Source of the DNA: Rhizobium sp. C1
GTDB taxonomy: Bacteria; Pseudomonadota; Alphaproteobacteria; Rhizobiales; Rhizobiaceae
Assembly (NCBI RefSeq): GCF_021026335.1
Contig: NZ_JAJNCY010000003.1
Coordinates: forward strand, 1 to 64,000
Length of the DNA stretch: 64,000 nucleotides
Reading direction: 5' to 3'
The position numbers were made by a program, and so were the translations under genes. This document shows positions 43,025 through 50,149 of this stretch, one piece after another (position 1 is the stretch's first letter; each line of letters begins with the position of its first letter). The notes beneath the pieces were generated by a model. It ran no database searches and was not told the origin of the DNA. It worked only from the letters and a program-made list of their open reading frames with translations.

Positions 43025-43917
43025 CAGGGCACCTCTTTTCCGATAGCCAGAGTGTAGAGTTCAAACCATGTCTGCCGGTCGATCTCGACCTTTGCCGCCT
43101 CGCCGATTTTCGCGATGCGGGCGAGCGTGTTGGTGCCGAGCACAGGCGCGATGCGCGCCGGATGAGCGAGCAGCCACGCAACCGCTACGGCCGCCTCATC
43201 GACGCCCTGTTCGCCCGCAATGCGCTTGAGCGCTGCGGCGAGCGCAGGCTTCGATCCATCCATCAGACCGCCGCCACCAAGCGGCGACCATGCCATGGGC
43301 ACGATCATGCGCTCCTGCAGATAGGCCAGATCGCCATTGGTGAAGGGCTCCGTGCAGCTCAGGCTCAGCTCGATCTGGTTGACGGAGAGGTTGTTCTCCA
43401 TCGAAGACTGCAGCAGCGAGAAATCCCATGGACGGAAATTGGAGACGCCGACGGCGCGAACCTTGCCGGAATTTACGAGGGCATCAAGCGCCGGACCCGT
43501 CTCGTCCGGGTCCATGAACGGATCCGGGCGGTGGATCAGCAGCAGGTCGACATGGTCGGTGCCGAGTTCTTTCAGCGAGGTCTCGAGTGAAGCCGTGATA
43601 TGCGCCGCACTCGTGTCGTAATACTTGACGCGCGCAGCGGCATGGCGACCGACGGGGGCGACGATGTCGCATTTGGTGACGATCTCGATCTGGTCGCGCA
43701 GCGACGGCGTGGTCTTCAACACCTGGCCGAACAGGCCCTCGACGGTGTAGCCGCCATAAATGTCGGCATGGTCCATCGTGGTGATGCCTTGGGCAAGGCA
43801 GGCGTCCAGCTTGGCGCGGATGTGGACGTCGGACGTGTCCTTGTCATCGCCCAGCCGCCACATGCCGTAGACGAGGCGGCTGAAGGTGAGATCGGGTGTA
43901 ATATCAATGCGTTCCAT
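43024..43917 (-). CDS. smoB: Aldo-keto reductase, probable SmoB
   Basis: A 297-residue AKR of the YdhF-like group. The catalytic Asp and Tyr are in TMDHADIYGGY, the Lys in VTKCD and the His in LLIHRPDP. In the sulfoquinovose monooxygenase pathway SmoB reduces 6-dehydro-D-glucose, the desulfonation product, to glucose. It overlaps the monooxygenase gene by 1 bp and the reductase gene by 1-4 bp, so the three are translationally coupled. Confidence 0.82.
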   Translation of the reverse strand: MERIDITPDLTFSRLVYGMWRLGDDKDTSDVHIRAKLDACLAQGITTMDHADIYGGYTVEGLFGQVLKTTPSLRDQIEIVTKCDIVAPVGRHAAARVKYYDTSAAHITASLETSLKELGTDHVDLLLIHRPDPFMDPDETGPALDALVNSGKVRAVGVSNFRPWDFSLLQSSMENNLSVNQIELSLSCTEPFTNGDLAYLQERMIVPMAWSPLGGGGLMDGSKPALAAALKRIAGEQGVDEAAVAVAWLLAHPARIAPVLGTNTLARIAKIGEAAKVEIDRQTWFELYTLAIGKEVP

Positions 43918-45074
43918 CAGCGGCGAACTCCGTTTCCAAGCGGCGTCGCCGGGGTCTCGGCGGGCACGCGTCCATATTCATGCGGCAGCGAACAGGTTTT
44001 CAGCTGCGGCAGAACCTTCGTGCCGAAATGTTCGGCCTCGTCAAGGTGCGGATAGCCGGAAAGGATGAAGGCGCGGATGCCCATCTTGCGATAGGCCTCC
44101 AGTTCCGAAAGCACCTGATCGGTCGAGCCGACGATCGCCGCGCCGCAGCCGGAGCGCGCTCGCCCGATGCCGGTCCACAGATGCGGCTCGATATAGCCGA
44201 ACTGGTCGGCCAGTTCGCGGGCGCGCGCCTGATGGGCAACGCCCAGCGAAATCGAGTCATGCGCCCGCTCGCGGATCAGCTTGCCGTATTCGTCGTCCAG
44301 CTTGGAGACGATGTGCTCGGCATATTCGCGGGCTTCTTTCTCGGTGTCGCGCACGATCATGTGGACGCGCAGGCCATAGTCCAGCGTGCGGCCATGGGCT
44401 GCGGCGCGGGCGTGTACGGCCTTCATGCGCTCGGCGAGCTGTTCCTTCGTCTCCGGCCACATGAGATAGACGTCGCATTGCGCGCCGCAAAGCTCCAGCG
44501 CGTCCGGCGAATAGCCGCCGAAATAGAGAAGCGGGCCGCCATTCTGCTGATAGGGCCGGGCGGGATCGGTCGGCACGTTCTTGAAATTGTAGACCTCGCC
44601 CTCGAAGTCGATCTTGTCGCGCGTCCATGCCTGACGCAGGATTTCTACGACCTCGTGGCTGCGGCGGTAGCGGAACGCGCTGTCGGCCACTTCGCCGGGA
44701 AAATCCGAGGAGATAACGTTGAGCGTCAGCCGGCCCTTCAGCATATGGTCGAGCGTGGCGACGGTCCGCGCCAGCATGATCGGCTGCATCTCGCCGCAGC
44801 GTATGGCGGCCAGCATGTTGATCTTCTCGGTGATCGGCGCGCAGGCGGCGACGAAAGAAAGCGTGTCCTGTCCGACCTGATAGGAAGAGGGGCAGAGTAT
44901 GTTGCGGAAGCCCAAGCCTTCGGCGGTCTTCACGATGTCCGAGCAATGCTCGAAGCTCGAGCGCAGGCGGCCATCGGGCACGCCCAGATATTCGTAATCA
45001 TCGGAACACAGAGCTGCAAACCAGGACACTTCGGCGGCGTCGAGATCGGCGGATGTGACGGGAACGACCGTCAT
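43917..45074 (-). CDS. smoC: LLM-class flavin-dependent monooxygenase, probable sulfoquinovose monooxygenase SmoC
   Basis: A 385-residue SsuD-like luciferase-fold monooxygenase. It has the family features [38 protein letters not shown] and [17 protein letters not shown]. SsuD-type enzymes cleave a C-S bond using FMNH2 and oxygen. The operon partners (flavin reductase, YdhF-like AKR) and the HutC-type regulator make SQ desulfonation the best fit; another alkanesulfonate is possible. The ATG at 45074 has GGGAGG before it; the frame from 45119 is too long. Confidence 0.82.
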   Translation of the reverse strand: MTVVPVTSADLDAAEVSWFAALCSDDYEYLGVPDGRLRSSFEHCSDIVKTAEGLGFRNILCPSSYQVGQDTLSFVAACAPITEKINMLAAIRCGEMQPIMLARTVATLDHMLKGRLTLNVISSDFPGEVADSAFRYRRSHEVVEILRQAWTRDKIDFEGEVYNFKNVPTDPARPYQQNGGPLLYFGGYSPDALELCGAQCDVYLMWPETKEQLAERMKAVHARAAAHGRTLDYGLRVHMIVRDTEKEAREYAEHIVSKLDDEYGKLIRERAHDSISLGVAHQARARELADQFGYIEPHLWTGIGRARSGCGAAIVGSTDQVLSELEAYRKMGIRAFILSGYPHLDEAEHFGTKVLPQLKTCSLPHEYGRVPAETPATPLGNGVRR

Positions 45075-45112
45075 GACTTTTTCCTCCCGGATACGCATTT
45101 TTCCCTTGCCTA

Positions 45113-45135
45113 ACATCAAGTTTGATGTAGATCAA
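45113..45135. promoter_or_regulatory. Candidate operator in the smoC-smoD divergent promoter
   Basis: ACATCAA (45113-45119) and TTGATGT (45122-45128) form a palindrome with a 2 bp spacer, and TTGATGTAGATCAA (45122-45135) overlaps it as a second one. The sites lie midway between the monooxygenase start (45074) and the regulator start (45182), the expected place for the GntR-type regulator to act. Confidence 0.6.
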
Positions 45136-45181
45136 TAGTGTATCAATTTTTCATTCCAGCGGTTGGGAGGTCGCGGGAACC

Positions 45182-45886
45182 ATGAATTCCACCGCTGGCA
45201 GCCTGCCCATCTATGTCCAGATCGCCGAGCTTCTGGTGCGCGACATCGCCGCCAACCGGCTGATCGACGGCGAGCGCCTGCCGCCGGAGCGCGACATGGC
45301 AGCGGGGCTCGGCATTGCTGTAGGCACGTTGCGCAAGGCTTTGGCGGAGCTTGAAAAACGCGGTCTTCTGGAGCGCCGGCAGGGCTCTGGCAATTACATC
45401 CGCGCCGTCAGTGATCCCCAAAGCGTCTACGCCATGTTCCGCCTCGAACTCATCGAAGGCGGCGGCCTGCCGACGGCGGAAATTCTGAGTGTCGTGCGCC
45501 GGGAAAAGCCGGTGGACCTGCCGGAGTTCGGCACGTCATCGGAGGCCTGGCGCATCCGCCGCCTGCGCCGTCTTTCCGGCAAGCCTGCCGCGCTGGAGGA
45601 GATCTGGCTCGACGCTGGCATAGGCGCCGGCTTCAAGGTCGAGGACGTTTCGGAGTCGCTCTACCTCTACTATCGGCAGAAGCTCAATCTCTGGATCGTG
45701 CGGGCCGAAGATCGCATTGGCCTCGGCGCTGTTCCCGAATGGCGACCTGCCGAATTCGCCATGCAGACCGGCGCACCTGTCCCGCAAATTCTCCGCATCA
45801 GCCAGGACCAGCACGGCGCCAAGGCGGAAGTGTCCCATACTTGGTTTGACCCGCAAATCGCCCGCTACGTGGCGCGCCTGAAATAG
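45182..45886 (+). CDS. smoD: GntR/HutC-family regulator, probable SmoD
   Basis: A 234-residue regulator: winged helix (PIYVQIAELLVRDIAANRLID, GIAVGTLRKALAELEKRG) followed by a UTRA ligand domain (about 85-234, ending VSHTWFDPQIARYVARLK). It is divergent from smoC with a shared operator region and is followed after 9 bp by the Gfo/Idh gene, so the two probably form one transcript. UTRA domains bind sugars or small ligands; SQ or SQ-glycerol is the likely effector. Confidence 0.82.
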   Translation: MNSTAGSLPIYVQIAELLVRDIAANRLIDGERLPPERDMAAGLGIAVGTLRKALAELEKRGLLERRQGSGNYIRAVSDPQSVYAMFRLELIEGGGLPTAEILSVVRREKPVDLPEFGTSSEAWRIRRLRRLSGKPAALEEIWLDAGIGAGFKVEDVSESLYLYYRQKLNLWIVRAEDRIGLGAVPEWRPAEFAMQTGAPVPQILRISQDQHGAKAEVSHTWFDPQIARYVARLK

Positions 45887-45895
45887 GAATATGAC

Positions 45896-47011
45896 ATGAC
45901 GACGTTGAATTACGGATTGATCGGCTGCGGCATGATGGGGCAGGAGCATTTGCGCAATATTGCGCTGCTTCCCAATGCTCGTGTCGCCGCCATTTTCGAG
46001 CCGGATGCCGGCATGCGCGCGATCGCGGCCGGAATGGTGCCGGATGCGGTCATGGTCAATTCGATCGCCGAGGTTTTGGCGGTCAAGGACGTGAATTGCC
46101 TGCTGATCGTCAGCCCCAATTACATGCATCTCGGCCAGTTGGAAGAGATCGCGTCGATCCGCCCTGTACCCATTCTGTGCGAAAAGCCGCTCTTTACCGA
46201 CCCGGCCGACGCGCCGCGTCTGGCGGCATTGCGCGCCGCTTACCCCGCGCCGATCTGGGTGGCAATGGAGTATCGCTACATGCCGCCCGTCGCGCGGCTG
46301 GCGGAAGAGGCGGAGGCCGCGACTGGCGGCATCAGGATGCTGACCATCCGCGAGCACCGCTTTCCGTTCCTCGAAAAGGTCGGCGACTGGAACCGCTTCA
46401 ATCGCAACACCGGCGGGACGCTGGTCGAGAAATGCTGCCATTTCTTTGACCTGATGCGCTTCATCCTCAAGTCCGATCCCGTCCGCGTCATGGCCTCGGG
46501 CGGCCAGTCGGTGAACCATCTGGACGAGGTCTATGACGGTCAGCGCTCAGATATCTGGGACAATGCCTATGTGATTGTCGACTTCGCCTCCGGCGCGCGG
46601 GCCATGCTGGAACTCTGCATGTTTGCCGAAGGCGCGCGCTATCAGGAGGAGATTTCCGCTGTCGGGCCGAAGGGCAAGATCGAGGCGCATGTGCCGGGGC
46701 CGGGCCGGTTCTGGCCGGACCATCTCGGCGAACCGCCGGTGCCGCAGGTCGTCGTGTCGCCGCGCGAGCCGAAGGGGCCGCGTCTGGTCGAAATCCCCGT
46801 CGATCCGCAACTGCTGGCCGCCGGCGACCACAACGGCTCGACCTTCTACCAGCACCAGCGCTTCCAGCGGGCGGCGCTGGGTGAGCAGCAGGTTGAAGTG
46901 ACGCTTGAGGACGGCTGGTGGGCGGTGGCGATCGGCATGGCGGCGCAGCAGTCGGCCGCGACCGGCGAGGCGGTGCGTTTTGATCAGGTCGCCTATGGGT
47001 TGAAGCGTTGA
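45896..47011 (+). CDS. Gfo/Idh/MocA-family protein, candidate NAD-dependent sulfoquinovosidase
   Basis: A 371-residue protein with Rossmann motif YGLIGCGMMGQEHL, the ILCEKPLFTDP hallmark, and LVEKCCHFFDLMRF carrying the Lys/His/Asp site of the superfamily. Located 9 bp after the regulator of the smo cluster. A described family of NAD-dependent sulfoquinovosidases (SqgA, GH188) has exactly this fold and occurs in SQ clusters that lack the classical GH31 enzyme; no GH31 gene is in this window. Activity is inferred; it could be another Gfo/Idh oxidoreductase. Confidence 0.7.
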   Translation: MTTLNYGLIGCGMMGQEHLRNIALLPNARVAAIFEPDAGMRAIAAGMVPDAVMVNSIAEVLAVKDVNCLLIVSPNYMHLGQLEEIASIRPVPILCEKPLFTDPADAPRLAALRAAYPAPIWVAMEYRYMPPVARLAEEAEAATGGIRMLTIREHRFPFLEKVGDWNRFNRNTGGTLVEKCCHFFDLMRFILKSDPVRVMASGGQSVNHLDEVYDGQRSDIWDNAYVIVDFASGARAMLELCMFAEGARYQEEISAVGPKGKIEAHVPGPGRFWPDHLGEPPVPQVVVSPREPKGPRLVEIPVDPQLLAAGDHNGSTFYQHQRFQRAALGEQQVEVTLEDGWWAVAIGMAAQQSAATGEAVRFDQVAYGLKR

Positions 47012-47025
47012 GCCGCGGGCTCACA

Positions 47026-48072
47026 TCATTGATGATTGCGCACCTGCGCCGTGGAATGCCGTTCCACGATGTGGCAGGCAAGCTCGATGCGGCGTGCCGG
47101 CGTCGCGTTGCCGCTCACGGCATCGAGCAGAAGATCGAGCGCGCTGGCGCCGATCTCGTGCATGGGAACGTGGATGGAGGAGAGCGGCGGATTGTAGAAA
47201 GCCGCCTGCGGCAGGTCGTCCATGCCGATGACGGACACGTCGCCGGGAACGGAGAAACCCGCCTTCTGGACGCCCATCATCGCGCCTGCCGCGAGGCTTT
47301 CGCCGGCGGTCAGGACGGCGGTGAAATCGAGGCCACGTTCGGCGATGCGGCGTTCAATAGCTGCAGCCGCGAGCTCCGGCAGCCAGTCCTCCACCTCGAC
47401 GGTCAGATCATCGAAATCGCGGATGCCCTTGGCAAAGAGCGCATCGCGCCAGCCCTCGAAGCGGCGTTCGATGGTACGGCGGCCACGCCGCATGAGAAAA
47501 AGAATCCGCTCGTGACCGAGCGATTGCAGATATTCCGCGCCGATCCGTGCGCCGGAGCGATTGCAGGGGGTAACGCTGGAAAGCCGCATCAGCGGGTCGT
47601 CGCTATTGATCAGGACAACCGGCTTGCCGAAGTCGCGGCTGAGCGCCAGCGCGTTTTCATCATCGATGGAAAGGAACAGAAAACCGGCCACGCTGTCGTC
47701 TTCCAGCGCGATCCGCAGGTTTTCGATGTCGCATTTTGCGCCGGAAACCGGGCGCGTGACGATCTCGACACCCAGCGTTTCGGCGCGCTGGTGCAGGCCC
47801 TGCAGGACCTGCGCGGTGAACTGGTTGCGGACGTAGTCGATCATCGCGACGCTGCTCGCGGCCAGAATGATCTTCTGGCCGCTGACAGAGGTGGGGATGC
47901 TGTAGTTCAGCGCCTTCGCCATCTCCATGACCTGCGCGCGAATTTCGGGCCGCACGCCCTTCTCCCCGGCCAGTGCCCGCGAGGCCGTGCTCATCGACAC
48001 GCCGCAGCGCGCCGCGATGTCTTCCAGCCGAACCTTCCGGCTCGGCTTGCCCCTCTTGCCCACGCTGCTCAT
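47026..48072 (-). CDS. LacI-family transcriptional regulator of the uronide operon
   Basis: A 348-residue regulator. HTH: VRLEDIAARCGVSMSTASRAL; sensor domain from about residue 68 (IILAASSVAMIDYVRNQFT, VSVIGMDDLPQAAFYNPPLSSIHVP). It is divergent from the GH105-kduI operon and is the obvious local controller of it, probably relieved by an unsaturated uronide or its breakdown product. Its stop lies 15 bp from the convergent Gfo/Idh gene. Confidence 0.9.
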   Translation of the reverse strand: MSSVGKRGKPSRKVRLEDIAARCGVSMSTASRALAGEKGVRPEIRAQVMEMAKALNYSIPTSVSGQKIILAASSVAMIDYVRNQFTAQVLQGLHQRAETLGVEIVTRPVSGAKCDIENLRIALEDDSVAGFLFLSIDDENALALSRDFGKPVVLINSDDPLMRLSSVTPCNRSGARIGAEYLQSLGHERILFLMRRGRRTIERRFEGWRDALFAKGIRDFDDLTVEVEDWLPELAAAAIERRIAERGLDFTAVLTAGESLAAGAMMGVQKAGFSVPGDVSVIGMDDLPQAAFYNPPLSSIHVPMHEIGASALDLLLDAVSGNATPARRIELACHIVERHSTAQVRNHQ

Positions 48073-48120
48073 GCCGTATCCTCACCTATATCTGCGGCAA
48101 GACTGCAAGAAACTTTCATA

Positions 48121-48128
48121 TTGCGCAA
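48121..48128. promoter_or_regulatory. Possible LacI-type site before the GH105 operon
   Basis: The 8 bp palindrome TTGCGCAA lies about 50 bp from the LacI start and 88 bp from the GH105 start, in the only space that can hold a divergent control site. The core suits LacI-family proteins but the outer bases do not extend the symmetry well. Confidence 0.35.
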
Positions 48129-48215
48129 GAATTTTCGTTGTGCCAATTTTCTCTTCAAGTCATCCGGCGCACCTTTGCGGCGCCCAGAGATGGCGCGATA
48201 CGGGAGGAAATCGAC

Positions 48216-49316
48216 ATGACGCCTCAGGCTAGCGTTCTGAAGGAGCGCCTGGACCGGCTTGTGCAGGGCATGACCAAGCTCAGCCATGACGGCCGCTACA
48301 ACGAGCCCAATCTGGATGGCACGGCAGGCGACTATATCAGCTTTAATTCCTGGGAATGGCCGCAGGGCATTGGCCTTTATGGCCTTGTTCGACTCTGGAT
48401 GTTCAATCGCGATCCGGGCCTCAAGGCGCTGATCGAGAACTGGTTCGATGGCCGCATTGCAGCCGGTCTTCCCAAGCTCAACATCAACACGACTGCCCCC
48501 ATGCTCCCCCTTTCGCTTCTGTGGCGCGAGACTGGCGAGGAGCGCTGGCGCGGCGAACTCGACAAGTGGGCCGATCGCGTTCTTTCCGAAATGCCGCGCA
48601 CGCCGGAAGGCGGTATCCCGCATATCGTTTCCGACAAGATCAATGACAGCGAGCTCTGGGATGACACGCTGGTGATGGTGGGGCTGTTTCTTGCCTCCTA
48701 TGGCCAGACGAGTGGCCGCCGCGAACTGGTCGATGAGGCCTGCCATCAGTTTCTGCTTCACACGCGCTATCTGGCGGACACGAAGACAGGCCTCTGGTTC
48801 CATGGCTGGACTTTCGATGGCCGGCACAATTTCGCCCGCGCGCTCTGGGGCCGTGGCAATAGCTGGATCACGGTCGGCATTCTCGACCTGATCGAAATCG
48901 CCGATATTCCCGCGCCGATCCGCACGTTCCTGCTCGGCGTGCTGGAAGCGCAGATCGACACGTTGCTGAAGCTGCAGGCGCCGTCCGGTGCCTGGCACAC
49001 GCTGCTCGACGACCCGACGTCCTACGAGGAAATCTCCGCGACGGCCGGCTTCGGCTACGGCCTGATGAAGGCCGCGCGCCTCGGTATCGGGCCGAAGGGT
49101 TGCCGCGAAGCGGGACTGAAGGCGCTTTCCGTCGTGCTCGCCAATATCGATGACAATGGAACCGTCGCAAACGTGTCCTACGGTACGCGCATGGGCCACG
49201 ACCTGCAATTCTACAAGGATATTCCCATAGAGCCGACCGGCTACGGTCAGGCGCTGGCCATTCTCTGCCTCACCGAGGCGCTTTCTCATGTAGACCAGAA
49301 GGAGGCCGCAGCATGA
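48216..49316 (+). CDS. GH105 unsaturated uronyl/rhamnogalacturonyl hydrolase
   Basis: A 366-residue (alpha/alpha)6 hydrolase of family GH105 (YteR/RhiN/UGH-like). Typical segments are SWEWPQGIGLYGLVRLW, SELWDDTLVMVGLFLASYG (catalytic Asp in WDD) and LWGRGNSWITVGILDL. It removes a delta-4,5-unsaturated uronic acid from lyase-derived oligosaccharides by vinyl-ether hydration. No signal peptide, so it works in the cytoplasm on imported oligomers. The ATG at 48216 has GGGAGGAAATC before it. First of seven co-directional genes. Confidence 0.9.
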   Translation: MTPQASVLKERLDRLVQGMTKLSHDGRYNEPNLDGTAGDYISFNSWEWPQGIGLYGLVRLWMFNRDPGLKALIENWFDGRIAAGLPKLNINTTAPMLPLSLLWRETGEERWRGELDKWADRVLSEMPRTPEGGIPHIVSDKINDSELWDDTLVMVGLFLASYGQTSGRRELVDEACHQFLLHTRYLADTKTGLWFHGWTFDGRHNFARALWGRGNSWITVGILDLIEIADIPAPIRTFLLGVLEAQIDTLLKLQAPSGAWHTLLDDPTSYEEISATAGFGYGLMKAARLGIGPKGCREAGLKALSVVLANIDDNGTVANVSYGTRMGHDLQFYKDIPIEPTGYGQALAILCLTEALSHVDQKEAAA

Positions 49317-50149
49317 CCATGCGCGTGCTTTACGGGGTTTCCCCCAGTGACATCAAGACCTTCGACACCGAGCGCCTGCGCGCGGAATTTCTGATCGAGG
49401 GGCTTTACCGCCCCGGCCATATCGAATTTGCCTATACGCATGTCGATCGCATGATCGTCGGTGCGGCAACACCGGCTTCCGAGCCGCTGTCCTTCGGTGA
49501 TGGCGCCGAAATCGGTACGCCGCTCTTCTTCACCGCGCGCGAGATGGGCGTCGCCAATCTCGGCGGGGCCGGCAAGATCACGGTGGACGGCCAGACCTTC
49601 GCGCTCGCCAACCGCGATGTTCTCTATATTGGCCGTGGCGCGGAGAAGGTGACGCTGACGAGCGACGATCCTGCCAAGCCCGCGCGCTTCTACATGAACT
49701 CTGTGCCCGCTGGCCGCGACATTCCGCATCGTCTGATCACGCAGGCCGAAGCCAAGGCGCTGGATCTCGGCGACGAGGCGCGCTCCAACAAGCGCCGGCT
49801 GCGCATGTATATCCATCCCGAGGTCGCCCCGTCCTCCCTCCTTTTGATGGGGATCACCGATCTCGCACCCGGAAGCATCTGGAACACCATGCCCCCACAC
49901 CTCCATGAGCGGCGCATGGAAGCCTATTGCTATTTCGACCTCGACGAGGCCGACCGGGTCATTCATCTGATGGGCCGTCCGGACGAGACGCGTAACCTGA
50001 TCGTCGCCAATGGCGATGTGGTGATCTCGCCGGCCTGGTCGATCCACATGGGCGCCGGCACCGGTCCTTATGCCTTTGTCTGGGGCATGACGGGTGAAAA
50101 CCAGGCCTATACCGATGTCGATCCCGTTCCCGTGGCTACGCTGAAATGA
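49313..50149 (+). CDS. kduI: 5-dehydro-4-deoxy-D-glucuronate isomerase
   Basis: A 278-residue bicupin isomerase. The zinc ligands are visible in PPHLHERRMEAYCYF (two His and Glu) and in WSIHMG (third His). It converts 5-keto-4-deoxyuronate, the spontaneous product of unsaturated uronate release, into 3-deoxy-D-glycero-2,5-hexodiulosonate. This confirms that the operon handles a 4,5-unsaturated uronic acid. It overlaps both neighbours by 4 bp. kduD, kdgK and kdgA are not in the window. Confidence 0.93.
   Translation: MTMRVLYGVSPSDIKTFDTERLRAEFLIEGLYRPGHIEFAYTHVDRMIVGAATPASEPLSFGDGAEIGTPLFFTAREMGVANLGGAGKITVDGQTFALANRDVLYIGRGAEKVTLTSDDPAKPARFYMNSVPAGRDIPHRLITQAEAKALDLGDEARSNKRRLRMYIHPEVAPSSLLLMGITDLAPGSIWNTMPPHLHERRMEAYCYFDLDEADRVIHLMGRPDETRNLIVANGDVVISPAWSIHMGAGTGPYAFVWGMTGENQAYTDVDPVPVATLK

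Noticed and set aside
47009-47035. Short hairpins across the convergent stops of the Gfo/Idh and LacI genes as terminator
   Set aside because: Stems of only 5-6 bp partly inside codons and no U-tract.
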